Notes under the pieces: generated by a model
Database searches by the model: none
Seen by the model: only the letters and a program-made list of their open reading frames with translations
Told to the model about the DNA's origin: nothing
Shown here: positions 19,525 through 28,466 of the stretch, in pieces
Layout of the letters: every line of letters starts with the position of its first letter
Numbering within the stretch: position 1 is the stretch's first letter
Source of the DNA: Myxococcales bacterium 68-20
Lineage (GTDB): Bacteria > Myxococcota_A > Polyangia > Polyangiales > Polyangiaceae
NCBI GenBank assembly: GCA_001899635.1
Contig: MKVQ01000048.1
Location: 62,001 to 126,000, forward strand
Direction: 5' to 3'
Length of the DNA: 64,000 bases
Position numbers and translations under genes: made by a program

Positions 19525-20850
19525 ATGCGGGGCACGTGGCGTTCGCTCTTTGTTGCGATTGCATCTACCACCGGAATCTCGGCGATCGGCATCTCGGCCT
19601 GTACCGGAGGTGAACGACCGCCGCCGCTGGTCGACGAGCCGCTCGCTCGAGACGGCAGCATCCCCATCTCCGAGGCAGGCCCCCCGAAGGACGCGGGCGA
19701 TGCAGAAGCCGGCGATGTTCCGAGCGGTTGCTCCAACACAGTCAAGGACGGTGCCGAGACCGACGTCGATTGCGGAGGCAACGTCTGCGGCAAGTGCCTC
19801 GACGGTAAAGCATGCATCGCGAAGACCGACTGCGCCGGTGATGCGTGCCTCAACGGAACGTGCACGACGCCGAACTGCACGAATGGATCGTCCGACGGAG
19901 ACGAGACGGACACGGACTGCGGCGGCTCGATCTGCGCGAAGTGCACGATCGGCAAGCGCTGCAAGCAGGGATCCGACTGCGTCAGCGGAGCATGCACGAA
20001 CCAAGTCTGCCGCTGCCCGGGCGGGATGACCGAGGTCTCGCGTGCGGGCGGCAATGGCGCCTACTGCATCGACGAGATCGAGGTCACGAAGTACCAGTAC
20101 AACAAGTTCATCACGGCGAACGTCCCGATCAACGATCAGATCGCCGTCTGCAAGCCTCCCACGAACACGGAGTTCGTTCCCCGAGGAGCCTGGCCCCCCG
20201 CCTCGGCGCCGCCCAATATCAATTCGCCCAACGTCGGCAAGGCGTACAACTTGTCGCTCCCGGTTCACTACGTCGACTGGTGTGACGCCTACGCGTACTG
20301 CAAGTGGGCCAACAAGCAGCTCTGCGGCGCCGTCACGGGCGGAAGCGTCGCGTTCGACCGAGCGGACCAGGCCGACGCCGGCGCCTGGTACAACGCCTGC
20401 TCCGCGCAAGGCACGAAGCCGTGGCCGTTCGGGACGATCTGGGAGCCGCGCTGCAACGGTGGGCAGGGCCTGTCGTTGCCGGAGGACGCCGGCGGCCCGA
20501 TCGCGCAGCAAGGGAACGGCTACGGGTTCGGCGGCTCCAATCAGGACCGCGGCATCTACGCGTCGAACAACGGCGACGTGAACGGCAACTACACCATCAT
20601 CCACTTCGCTCAGTGCGCAGGCGGCGTCACCGGGCTCTACCACATGACCGGGAACGTCGCGGAGTGGGAAGACTCCTGCGACGGCACGGAGGCGGACGCG
20701 AGCTGCCGCGTGCGCGGCGGCTCCTATACCTCTGGCGTCGACAACCAGGCCGGTCTCGCATGCGCGACCACGCGATCCGAGCAGCGCGTTCCTCCCGTCG
20801 CCGATCCCGATCCGCTCGCCGACATCGGCTTCCGCTGCTGCCTCTACTAG
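19525..20850 (+). CDS. Formylglycine-generating-enzyme-like (SUMF1) lipoprotein with Cys-rich stalk
   Basis: 441 residues from the ATG at 19525, chosen because it gives a clean lipoprotein signal ending GISAC. After a Pro/Asp linker come Cys-rich modules with VDCGGNVCGKC and TDCGGSICAKC repeats. From about residue 170 there is a sulfatase-modifying-factor domain: YCIDEIEVTKYQYNKFI, WANKQLCGA, GNVAEWEDSC, RVRGGSY and the terminal DIGFRCCLY. Many bacterial SUMF1 proteins are not true formylglycine-generating enzymes but binding or accessory proteins (general knowledge), and no sulfatase gene is nearby. I infer a surface-displayed C-type-lectin-like fold. Confidence 0.88.
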   Translation: MRGTWRSLFVAIASTTGISAIGISACTGGERPPPLVDEPLARDGSIPISEAGPPKDAGDAEAGDVPSGCSNTVKDGAETDVDCGGNVCGKCLDGKACIAKTDCAGDACLNGTCTTPNCTNGSSDGDETDTDCGGSICAKCTIGKRCKQGSDCVSGACTNQVCRCPGGMTEVSRAGGNGAYCIDEIEVTKYQYNKFITANVPINDQIAVCKPPTNTEFVPRGAWPPASAPPNINSPNVGKAYNLSLPVHYVDWCDAYAYCKWANKQLCGAVTGGSVAFDRADQADAGAWYNACSAQGTKPWPFGTIWEPRCNGGQGLSLPEDAGGPIAQQGNGYGFGGSNQDRGIYASNNGDVNGNYTIIHFAQCAGGVTGLYHMTGNVAEWEDSCDGTEADASCRVRGGSYTSGVDNQAGLACATTRSEQRVPPVADPDPLADIGFRCCLY

Positions 20851-20863
20851 GAGCTCGGCATTT

Positions 20864-20899
20864 CCGAGCGCGTCGGCGATCGGACGCTGACGCGCTCGG
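20864..20899. terminator. Hairpin between convergent genes
   Basis: A perfect 11-base inverted repeat CCGAGCGCGTC / GACGCGCTCGG with a 14-base loop, lying between the FGE-like gene (plus) and the hydrolase gene (minus), both ending nearby. It lacks a T-run, so it may be a bidirectional attenuating hairpin rather than a classical terminator. Confidence 0.5.
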
Positions 20900-20964
20900 G
20901 GGTCGAGAGGTCCCGAGCGCCTGACAGACCAGCGCGGGGAGCGGGGTCACCTCACCCGCAGCGC

Positions 20965-21837
20965 TCAGCGGAGCGCGGCGCGAGCGTCCTTCGCGCCGTA
21001 CTTCCCCTTCGCGTCGCGCTCGATGCGCGCTGCGGCGGTCTGCGGATCGTGGGTGAAGAACGCCCAGCCGTTCTCGCCGACGATGCGCTCGAGGAGCGCC
21101 TTCTTCTCGTCGATCAGGAGCTCCGCGTAGCGGTCGTAGCCCATCGTGATCGGCAGGTGCACCCACGGCACGCCGGGGACGAGATCGCCGAGGAATGTCA
21201 CCGGGCCCTCGCTCCATCCCTCCACGCGCGTGAGCATCAGCCCGGGCGTGTGGCCCTCGGAGATCGTGAACGAGTAGGCGTCCCCGAGCGTCTTGCTCTT
21301 CTCGCCGGCCTTCACGACCTCGAGGCGCCCCGTGGCTTCGAGGAGGCCCTGGAGCTCCGGGATGAACGACGCGCGATCGCGCGCGTGGGGGGTGTTCGCC
21401 CGCTGCCACGAGCCCTCGCTCACGACGTATGCGGCCTTCGGGAACGCGAGCTTCGGCGCCTCGCCCTCCTTCCATGCGGTCAGGAGGCCGCCGGCATGAT
21501 CGAAGTGGAGATGCGAGAGAACGATGACGTCGATGTCCTCGGGCGCGAGCCCCACCTTCGCCAGCGACTCGATCAGGACGTGGCGATCTTCCTGCACGCC
21601 GAAGCGCTCGCGCATCTTCGGGTCGAAGAATGCGCCGATGCCGGCCTCGAGCAGCACGTTGCGCGCGGGCTTCCCTGCCGACGCGTCCTCCCGCACGAGT
21701 AGCGCGCGGCACGCGAGGGTGATGCGGTTGCGCTCGTCCGGCGGCGCCCATTTCTCCCAGACCGGGCGCGGGCAATTTCCGAACATCGCGCCGCCGTCGA
21801 GGCGCTGCGTGTTGCCTTCGATGGAGAGGAGCTGCAT
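20965..21837 (-). CDS. Metallo-beta-lactamase-fold hydrolase
   Basis: 290-residue MBL-fold protein. The metal-binding motif HLHFDHAGG is intact, and later ligands are present in EGHTPG and in FLGDLVPG. The N-terminal layout, with [17 protein letters not shown] before the core and [10 protein letters not shown], matches the lactonase-like branch (YtnP/AHL-lactonase relatives), so an N-acyl-homoserine-lactone or other lactone substrate is possible, but substrate cannot be read from sequence. It is followed upstream on the same strand by an unrelated Cys-rich lipoprotein gene. Confidence 0.88.
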   Translation of the reverse strand: MQLLSIEGNTQRLDGGAMFGNCPRPVWEKWAPPDERNRITLACRALLVREDASAGKPARNVLLEAGIGAFFDPKMRERFGVQEDRHVLIESLAKVGLAPEDIDVIVLSHLHFDHAGGLLTAWKEGEAPKLAFPKAAYVVSEGSWQRANTPHARDRASFIPELQGLLEATGRLEVVKAGEKSKTLGDAYSFTISEGHTPGLMLTRVEGWSEGPVTFLGDLVPGVPWVHLPITMGYDRYAELLIDEKKALLERIVGENGWAFFTHDPQTAAARIERDAKGKYGAKDARAALR

Positions 21838-21932
21838 GGCTCCCTCTTAGCACCGACGGACGACGAGCGCGGCCGGGAGAGCGAAGGCGAAGGCGAAGAC
21901 GGAGCCCGCGCTCCGTCGCTCGAAGCCGGACC

Positions 21933-22661
21933 TCAGTAGCAGCCGACCTGGCCGCCTCGGATCTGGCACTTCTCCCTCGACTTGCACTTCTCCTCGAGCT
22001 CGAACTTCTTGTTCCGACACCGGAGGATGGTGCGTTCGTCGGCGGAGCACGAGAAGTGTTCTTCCTTCTCGCATGCGTCGCCGACGGCCGCGACGGAGTC
22101 ATCGCACTCGACCTTGAAGCCCTGGTCCTTCGAGCCGGTCACGCGGCAGCCCTTCGGGCCCTTGCAGAGGCTCGCCTGGACGAACTGGCCCTTCCGGCAC
22201 GCGAGCGCGGCCTTCTTGTCGGGCGAGCACGCGTAGTCTTCTTCCTCGCGGCAGGCATCGCCGACGTTGGCCACGCTGTTGTCACAGGTGACCTTCTTCT
22301 TCTCCATCACACAGGCGCGCTCACCGAGGCAGCTCTGCACGAGCGTCCACTTGTTCTTCGTGCACTGGAGCATCCCCTTCTTGTCGCCCGTGCACACGTA
22401 GTCGTCGGCGAGGTTGCAGGCGTCACCGCTCTCCGCGACGGACTGGTCGCAGATGTGCTCGCCGCCGTTCTTCACGCAGCCGTCAGGACCACGACAAGCG
22501 ATCTCCTCCCACTTGCCGTCGTGGCAGGCGAGGGCCTTCGCATCCTCGACGCAGACCTCTTTCGTCTCGATCTTGCAGCTGCCGCCCGCCTTGGGCTTGC
22601 AGGCGCCGAGCGATCCGGAGAGCAAAGCCACGGCGGCCGCGAGGAGGAGCTCCCGTTTCAT
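21933..22661 (-). CDS. Cys-rich four-repeat lipoprotein
   Basis: 242 residues beginning [21 protein letters not shown], a lipoprotein signal with lipobox LGAC. The mature part is four similar modules of about 50 residues, each with GDAC-x(4)DYVC-x(4)K-x(4)LxC-x(5)W/F and a CxGxxxC turn: [57 protein letters not shown] and an N-terminal [17 protein letters not shown]. Eight cysteines per module pair suggest disulfide-stabilised surface repeats. These modules differ from the NCGACG type at 8062 and the DGCGG type at 38390. Confidence 0.85.
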   Translation of the reverse strand: MKRELLLAAAVALLSGSLGACKPKAGGSCKIETKEVCVEDAKALACHDGKWEEIACRGPDGCVKNGGEHICDQSVAESGDACNLADDYVCTGDKKGMLQCTKNKWTLVQSCLGERACVMEKKKVTCDNSVANVGDACREEEDYACSPDKKAALACRKGQFVQASLCKGPKGCRVTGSKDQGFKVECDDSVAAVGDACEKEEHFSCSADERTILRCRNKKFELEEKCKSREKCQIRGGQVGCY

Positions 22662-22749
22662 CAGGCGACGATCCTAATCGGGACCGCCCCCTCGTGCCCA
22701 GCTTCTAGAGCACGACCATTGCCCTCCGCGCGGGACGTGGCCGCCACGC

Positions 22750-23961
22750 TCAGCGCCGCCGGGTCGGGAGGCGCTCGAGGTCGCCCTCGGGCGCCGCTCG
22801 CGGAGTCTTGTCCTCGAGGAGGCTGGCGAACGTGATGGGCTTGTTCCCGAAGCGCTCCTTCGCACGAAGGAGGACGTTCTCGACGTCGCGCCGCTTGTCC
22901 TGCTTCTCGTCACGGAAGAGCGTCGGCTGGACCGCCTCGGCAGGGCCGAGTTCCTGAGCGGAGACGCCGGTGAGCCGCACGCGCGCCCCGGCGAGCGGGA
23001 AACGGTCGAGCAAGGCGAGGCAGGCGTCGTGGAGGGTGCGCGTGTCGCTCGCAGGGGACGGGAGCGTCATCCGTCGCGTGAGCAGGGTGAAGTCGTGAAG
23101 CTTCAGCTTCACGACGACGGCGCCGGCGACGAGGCCAGCCATGGTGAGCCGTTCGGCGACGCGAGACGCGTGCGCGAGGAGCGTGCGCGCGACCGCCTCG
23201 CGAGTCGTGAGGTCGACGTCGTAGGTGACCTCGGCACCGATCGACTTGGCCTCGCGATCGGGGACGACCTCCCGTGGGTCGTTGCCCCGCGCGAGCTCGC
23301 GCACCTCCGGTCCCCAACTCCCGAGCGCGCGCTCGAGCGCAGCCGGGTCGGCCTTCGCCAGATCGCCAAGCGTCTGATAGCCCAGCCGCCGGAGGGTGGG
23401 CGCGGTCTTCGGACCGATGCCCCACATGCGCTCGATCGGAAGCGGCGCGAGGAACGCAGCGACGTCGCTCGGGACGACGGTGAGGCCGTTCGGCTTGTCG
23501 AAGTCGCTCGCGATCTTCGCGGCGAACTTGCACGGAGCAACGCCCGCCGACGCCGTGAGCTCGGTCGCGTCGTAGATGCCCTTCTTGATGAGCCGCGCAA
23601 TCGCTTCGCCGTCGCCGAAGAGGCTCCGGCTCGCGGTCACGTCGAGGAAGGCCTCGTCGAGGGAGAGGCCCTCCACGAGCGGCGTGTACTCGTGGAAGAC
23701 GTCGAAGACCTTGCGGCTGACCTCGATGTAGCGATCCCCGCGCGGCGGGACGACGACGAGGTGACGACAGCGCCGGAGCGCCTCCGCCATCGGCATCGCC
23801 GAGCGCACACCGAACTCGCGCGCCTCGTACGACGCAGCCGCGACGACGCCCCGGCGGGCAGCTCCACCGACGACGAGCGGCTTGCCGCGCAGGCTCGGAT
23901 CGTCGCGCTGCTCGACCGACGCGAAGAACGCGTCCATGTCGACGTGGAGGATCTGACGCAT
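22750..23961 (-). CDS. dinB: DNA polymerase IV (Y family)
   Basis: Error-prone translesion polymerase. 403 residues from ATG 23961, with the catalytic acids in HVDMDAFFASVEQ at the N-terminus and SLDEAFLDVT further on. It also has the helix-hairpin-helix WGIGPKTAPTLRRLG and a little-finger domain. The C-terminal QPTLF could be a beta-clamp-binding peptide (the consensus QLxLF fits loosely). I see no LexA-like palindrome in the 130 bases upstream, which are shared with the divergent hydrolase gene. Confidence 0.96.
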   Translation of the reverse strand: MRQILHVDMDAFFASVEQRDDPSLRGKPLVVGGAARRGVVAAASYEAREFGVRSAMPMAEALRRCRHLVVVPPRGDRYIEVSRKVFDVFHEYTPLVEGLSLDEAFLDVTASRSLFGDGEAIARLIKKGIYDATELTASAGVAPCKFAAKIASDFDKPNGLTVVPSDVAAFLAPLPIERMWGIGPKTAPTLRRLGYQTLGDLAKADPAALERALGSWGPEVRELARGNDPREVVPDREAKSIGAEVTYDVDLTTREAVARTLLAHASRVAERLTMAGLVAGAVVVKLKLHDFTLLTRRMTLPSPASDTRTLHDACLALLDRFPLAGARVRLTGVSAQELGPAEAVQPTLFRDEKQDKRRDVENVLLRAKERFGNKPITFASLLEDKTPRAAPEGDLERLPTRRR

Positions 23962-24091
23962 GCGCGTCTACCTGCCTTCCAGCGAGCGCGACAGTACGGC
24001 CATCGACGTGACAAAGAATTACAACGATTCACCGGCCGGAGACCGAGATTTCCAGTGGCCGAGCGTCGATCGGAGCGGAGGGACCGCTACG

Positions 24092-25282
24092 ATGACGACG
24101 TCCATGACGGGCCATCGAAACGACACGCTGACAGGCACCTCGCAAGACGTGCGGGCCCGTCGTCCGTGGGTGAGGGCGAGGGGCGTGCGCATCGCCCTCT
24201 TCGTCCTCGCCGCCGTTGCCGTCATCCTCGCGCGCCCCGCATCGCATCACGCGCGTGCCGCCTCGCTCCTCGTGGCGTTCTCCGATCCGACGAGCACACC
24301 GGCGACGCTGACCGAAGAGCGCCTGACGTTCACGCGCGAGGGTGAAGAAGTCCCCGCCCGTCTCTACGTCCCGACCGGCATCACGAAGCCCCCCGGCATC
24401 GTCCTCGTGCATGGAGTGCATCACGCCGGGATCGAGGAGCCGCGCCTCGAGCGCTTCGCACGGGCAGTCGCCGCCGCGGGTGTCGTCGTGATGACGCCCG
24501 CCGTGAAGGAGCTGAGCGACTACAAGGTCGCGCCTCGATCGATCGACACGGTGGGCGCAGCCATCGAGAAGCTGCGCGACCGGCTGGGCGTGGAGAAGGT
24601 CGGGCTCATGGGGATGAGCTTCGGCGGCGGGATCTCGCTCCTCACCGCGGCCGACGCGCGCTTCGCCGAGCACGTCTCGTTCGTCGTCGCGGTCGGCGCG
24701 CACGGCGATCTCGGACGGGTATCGCGCTTCTTCATCGAAGACGAGATCCCCGAGCCGGGCGGCGCGACGAAGAAGCTCCGCGCTCACGGCTACGGCGTCA
24801 TGGTCCTCGTCTACTCGCACGTCGAGGACTTCTTCCCCGCCGAGGACGTGCCGGCCGCGCGGGATGCGCTGCGCTTCTGGCTGTGGGAAAAGCGCGACGA
24901 CGCGCGTACGGCCGCGGCGAAGGTCTCACCGCCATCGAAGGCAAAGCTCGACGGCCTCTTCGACGTCGGCGCACCGCCGATGAAGGAAGAGCTCCTCGCG
25001 GAGATCGATCGGCACGCCGAGGAGATGGCGAAGGTCTCGCCGCACGGGCACCTCGGAGCGATCCGCGCGAACGTCTACCTCCTGCACGGCGAGGGCGACA
25101 CCGTCATCCCCGCGACCGAGACGCTCTGGCTCGCTCGAGACGTGCCGCCGGCACGTCTCAAGACCGCGCTCGTCAGCCCCGCGATCGAGCACGTCGAGCT
25201 GAAGTCGCCGAGCGTCGCGGACAAGTGGGCGCTCGTGCGGTTCATGGGCGACGTGATCGGCGAAGCGGAAGCCTCGCGCTGA
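24092..25282 (+). CDS. Alpha/beta-hydrolase, membrane-anchored
   Basis: 396 residues from the ATG at 24092, chosen because GGAGGGA sits 8 bases upstream; longer in-frame starts reach back to the dinB start. Residues about 27-43 form a signal anchor (GVRIALFVLAAVAVILA). The catalytic part has the oxyanion HGVH motif in IVLVHGVHHAGI, the nucleophile elbow GMSFGGG, an acid in HGEGDTVIP and a late His in AIEHVELK. The dienelactone-hydrolase-like group is the closest type I can suggest; substrate unknown. Confidence 0.85.
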   Translation: MTTSMTGHRNDTLTGTSQDVRARRPWVRARGVRIALFVLAAVAVILARPASHHARAASLLVAFSDPTSTPATLTEERLTFTREGEEVPARLYVPTGITKPPGIVLVHGVHHAGIEEPRLERFARAVAAAGVVVMTPAVKELSDYKVAPRSIDTVGAAIEKLRDRLGVEKVGLMGMSFGGGISLLTAADARFAEHVSFVVAVGAHGDLGRVSRFFIEDEIPEPGGATKKLRAHGYGVMVLVYSHVEDFFPAEDVPAARDALRFWLWEKRDDARTAAAKVSPPSKAKLDGLFDVGAPPMKEELLAEIDRHAEEMAKVSPHGHLGAIRANVYLLHGEGDTVIPATETLWLARDVPPARLKTALVSPAIEHVELKSPSVADKWALVRFMGDVIGEAEASR

Positions 25283-25293
25283 CCGCGCGCGCT

Positions 25294-25453
25294 CGACCTC
25301 GCTACTCGATCTTCACCGGCTGGCCGTACGACTCGAGCTCCACGCGAGCCTGGCTTCCGCGGGCGGCGGTCACCGACCTCGCTACTCGATCTTCACCGGC
25401 TGGCCGTACGACTTGAGCTCCGCGCGGGCCTCGTGTCCGCCGGCAGCGACGAC
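25294..25453. repeat. 80-base direct repeat of a lipoprotein gene 3' end
   Basis: Two adjacent copies at a spacing of exactly 80 bases (about 25294-25373 and 25374-25453). CGACCTCGCTACTCGATCTT opens both. The right copy is the 3' end of the lipoprotein gene ending at 25382. The left copy reads on the same strand as a related peptide ending ELESYGQPVKIE, against ELKSYGQPVKIE in the gene, with a stop at the same place; 17 of 23 aligned residues agree. Confidence 0.85.
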
Positions 25454-25957
25454 GAGGAGCACCATCCCCACGCCGGGACAGTAGGTCGTCTCGTACCGGG
25501 CGCCCGGTGAGCGGCCGCCCTCTTCGACCGTCCGGACACACGCCGCGTAGCTCCCGGCGGGCACGGACACGGCAACGTCCGTCGCGGCGATCCTCGTCGT
25601 GCCGCCGTGCTCCCCGAGCCATGACGTGCCGACCTCGACGGGCGCCTTCAGGATGTACGCCCCGCCGTCGTACGCGACGCCGTCCGGCAGGTAGACGAAT
25701 CGCTTCGTCCCGTTCGAGAGACGGAGCTCGCCGTGGGTCGCGTCCTTCCGGGACGCCTTCGCGACGAGCATGCCGCTGTCGTCCCCCTCCTTCGTGACGT
25801 AGTGGTAGAGCTTGCCGTCGTCGAGCGGGAAATAGGGCTCGAGGCTCGCGCCGCTCGACAGCGGCGGCTTCGGCGACGAGGGAGGTGCGGTCGATTCGCC
25901 TCCACAGGCCGACGTCAGGAGGAGGGACGCGAGGAGGAGCAGGCGAGCTCGGGACAC
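25382..25957 (-). CDS. Small lipoprotein of unknown function
   Basis: 191 residues from GTG 25957 (AGGA upstream), chosen because it gives the lipoprotein signal VSRARLLLLASLLLTSAC. The mature part starts with a Ser/Pro linker, then EPYFPLDDGKLYHYVTKEGD, a beta-strand-rich domain of a kind seen in small myxobacterial lipoproteins and loosely like DUF3108-type outer-membrane beta proteins. It has two Cys (AACVRT, TTYCPG) that may pair. Its 3' end is duplicated just downstream. No neighbour hints at a role. Confidence 0.72.
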   Translation of the reverse strand: MSRARLLLLASLLLTSACGGESTAPPSSPKPPLSSGASLEPYFPLDDGKLYHYVTKEGDDSGMLVAKASRKDATHGELRLSNGTKRFVYLPDGVAYDGGAYILKAPVEVGTSWLGEHGGTTRIAATDVAVSVPAGSYAACVRTVEEGGRSPGARYETTYCPGVGMVLLVVAAGGHEARAELKSYGQPVKIE

Positions 25958-26397
25958 GGCGCGCGATCCTACTGCACTCTCGCGTACCTCGCCGCGCTCC
26001 GACTGGCCCACCGCAGCGAGTGGCGGACACTACACTGCCGGTCGGAGCACCGCTGCAAGCAGCTGGTGCCCTGGGTGCAGCCCCAAGTTTCGAGCACTTG
26101 GCGGCGGCGGCGAAAAAGTTCGCCTGTCGTGTCGATCCTGTGGACGCCCGTTTGTCATCGGACCGGAGACCGCCACGGGCGCATGAAGATCGACACCGGC
26201 AGACTGCCGCAGGCTTCGGCACGACTTTTTCCTGCCCCGCACCTTCCCCAGGCGACCGACGTCGGTCAGGAAAGTGTCGATCGGGGTGCGGCGCGGGGTT
26301 GCCAGCGGGCGCTCGACGACGCACCCTCCGCCGCCCTCGATCTTCCGGCCGGCCACCTCGACGCCAGCTCGAGGACCGGGGGCCTGGGGAAGTCACC
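25958..26397. other. Divergent intergenic region upstream of the ABC export operon
   Basis: 440 bases between the lipoprotein gene (minus) and the membrane-fusion gene (plus). Frames through it are Arg/Ser/Pro-rich with no start-site context, so I read it as non-coding. It must carry the operon promoter; none was recognised with confidence. It ends in GGGGAAG, the ribosome-binding site of the next gene. Confidence 0.45.
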
Positions 26398-27690
26398 GTG
26401 TTGACGCGCGCACCAGACGGCGACGCGAGCACCTTCACGATTGGATCCGTCGTGCCTGATCAACTGAGCTCGGACCTCGCGTCGCTCCGCATCGATCGCG
26501 ATGCACCGCGTCCTCCCTCGGCGCTCCGACGCCTCGTCGTCCCTGTCGTGGTCGTCGGTCTGCTCGGCGCCGCGGGCTTCGCGGGCTACCAGCGCGTGGA
26601 GGGGGCGCTCTTCAAGCAGGAGGTGAAGGCGACCGAGATCGCGATGATCTCGCCGTCGCAGGCCGACGTCACCGTGACGGCGACGGGGTACGTGATCCCG
26701 CAGATCACGTCGAAGGTCGGCTCCAAGCTCCCGGGCCGCATCGCGAAGGTGAACATCAAGGAAGGCGACACGGTCAAGGAGGGCGACGTCATCGCCCAGC
26801 TCGAGGACGCGGATCAGAGGAGCCAGGTCGTCGCCGCCTCGACGCGTGTCGGCGCCGCGCAGGCGCGCATCGCGACGGCGCGCGCGAACCTCGCCGAGGT
26901 CTCGCAGCAGGTCGAGCGCGAACGCGCGCTCGTCGCGAGCGGCGCGGTCGGCAAGGCGAACCTCGACAACCTCGTCGCCCGCGAGGCCGCGCTGAAGGAG
27001 CTCGTCCGCTCGGCAGAGGCCGAAACGACGGTGGCGCAGGCCGACGTCGGCACCTTCGGCGTCGGCCTCAAGGACCGCATCATCATCGCGCCGATCAGCG
27101 GCCGCGTCGTGACGAAGCCGGCAACGATCGGCGAGTTCGTCGGCGGCATCGGCAACGTCGGGCTGGTCGCCGAGATCGTCGACTTCAACAGCCTGATGGT
27201 CGAGGCGGACGTGCCCGAGCCTCGCCTTCACCTCGTGAAGGTCGGAGGCCCGTGCGAGATCATCCTCGATGCGTACCCGAACAAGCGCTTCCGCTGCGAG
27301 GCAGCGCAGCTCGGCCAGCGAGTGAACCGGTCGAAGGCCACGATCATGGTGAAGGTGAAGTTCTTGCCGTCGAGCGCGGACGAGATGGAAGGCGTGCTCC
27401 CCGAGATGAGCGCCCGCGTCAGCTTCCTCTCGAAGGCGATCTCCGACGCGACGAAGGACGAGAAGCCGAAGAAGGTCGTCGCGACCGACGCCGTCGTCGA
27501 ACGGAACGGCGGCACGGTCGTCTTCGCGATCACCGAAGGAAAGCTCCACGCCATCCCGGTGAAGGTCGGCGACCCAGTGGGGACGAACGCAGTGGAGCTC
27601 CTCGACGGTCCGCCGCAAGGCACGAGGGTGGTCTCCAAGCCAACGAGTGAAATGGCAGACGGTCAGCGCATCAAGGAGACGGACAAGTGA
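26398..27690 (+). CDS. Membrane-fusion (periplasmic adaptor) protein, HlyD/MacA family
   Basis: 430 residues from GTG 26398 with GGGGAAG 6 bases upstream. One N-terminal transmembrane helix (LRRLVVPVVVVGLLGAAGFA, about residues 43-62), a beta-barrel/lipoyl half (TATGYVIPQITSKVGSKLPG; GDTVKEGDVIAQLED), a coiled-coil hairpin (about 155-225) and the return lipoyl half (IIIAPISGRVVTKP). It would connect the inner-membrane ABC transporter to an outer-membrane partner. It is the first gene of a four-gene operon, overlapping the ATPase gene by GTGA. No outer-membrane TolC homologue is in the window. Confidence 0.92.
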   Translation: MLTRAPDGDASTFTIGSVVPDQLSSDLASLRIDRDAPRPPSALRRLVVPVVVVGLLGAAGFAGYQRVEGALFKQEVKATEIAMISPSQADVTVTATGYVIPQITSKVGSKLPGRIAKVNIKEGDTVKEGDVIAQLEDADQRSQVVAASTRVGAAQARIATARANLAEVSQQVERERALVASGAVGKANLDNLVAREAALKELVRSAEAETTVAQADVGTFGVGLKDRIIIAPISGRVVTKPATIGEFVGGIGNVGLVAEIVDFNSLMVEADVPEPRLHLVKVGGPCEIILDAYPNKRFRCEAAQLGQRVNRSKATIMVKVKFLPSSADEMEGVLPEMSARVSFLSKAISDATKDEKPKKVVATDAVVERNGGTVVFAITEGKLHAIPVKVGDPVGTNAVELLDGPPQGTRVVSKPTSEMADGQRIKETDK

Positions 27691-28466
27691 GCACCGAATC
27701 GACGAACGAGCGCACCTCGAAGCCGAATGCCGAGGCCAAGGCGATGCAGAGCGACGTGCCCGAGCAGTACCGCAAGAACGCGACCCCCGAGCGAGGGAAG
27801 GCCATCATCGAGCTGTCCGGCGTCACCAAGACGTTCTTCCGCGGGAAGGAGCCGCTCACCGTCCTCGACGGCCTCTCCCTCTCGATCGAGGAAGGCGGGT
27901 TCGAGGCGCTGATGGGCCCGTCGGGCTCGGGCAAGTCGACGCTCCTCAACTTGATCGCGGGTCTCGATCGGCCCACGAGCGGCAAGGCCATCATCGCCGG
28001 CAACGACATCGGCGCGATGAGCGACGGCGAGCTCGCGAAGTTCCGCGCGCGCCACATCGGCTTCATCTTCCAGTCCTACAACCTCATGCCGGTCCTCACG
28101 GCTCGCGAGAACGTGGAGCTCCCGCTCCTCCTCACGAAGCTCTCGAGCACCGAGCGGCGGAAGCGCGCGGAGACGGCGCTGCGCGTCACCGGCCTCGAGA
28201 ACCGCATGGACCACTACCCGCGCCAGCTCTCCGGCGGCCAGGAGCAGCGCGTCGCGATCGCGCGCGCGATCGTCCACGACCCGACCATCCTCGTGTGCGA
28301 CGAGCCGACGGGCGATCTCGATCGCAAGAGCGCGGACGACATCCTCGAGCTCCTCACGAAGCTCAACGTCGACTTCAAGAAGACGATCCTGATGGTCACG
28401 CACGATCCCGCGGCGGCCGATCGGGCGACCATCACCCGCCACCTCAACAAGGGGAGGCTCGAGTGA
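27687..28466 (+). CDS. ABC transporter ATPase, LolD/MacB type
   Basis: 259 residues from GTG 27687. Walker A GPSGSGKST (about 77-85), Q-loop in FIFQSYNLMPVLTA, signature LSGGQEQRVAIARA, Walker B ILVCDEPTGDLD, H-loop MVTHDP. An N-terminal extension of about 35 residues (AEAKAMQSDVPEQYRK) precedes the usual start of the domain. It energises export with the two permeases that follow; the permease gene overlaps its stop by GTGA (28463-28466). Confidence 0.95.
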   Translation: MSTESTNERTSKPNAEAKAMQSDVPEQYRKNATPERGKAIIELSGVTKTFFRGKEPLTVLDGLSLSIEEGGFEALMGPSGSGKSTLLNLIAGLDRPTSGKAIIAGNDIGAMSDGELAKFRARHIGFIFQSYNLMPVLTARENVELPLLLTKLSSTERRKRAETALRVTGLENRMDHYPRQLSGGQEQRVAIARAIVHDPTILVCDEPTGDLDRKSADDILELLTKLNVDFKKTILMVTHDPAAADRATITRHLNKGRLE

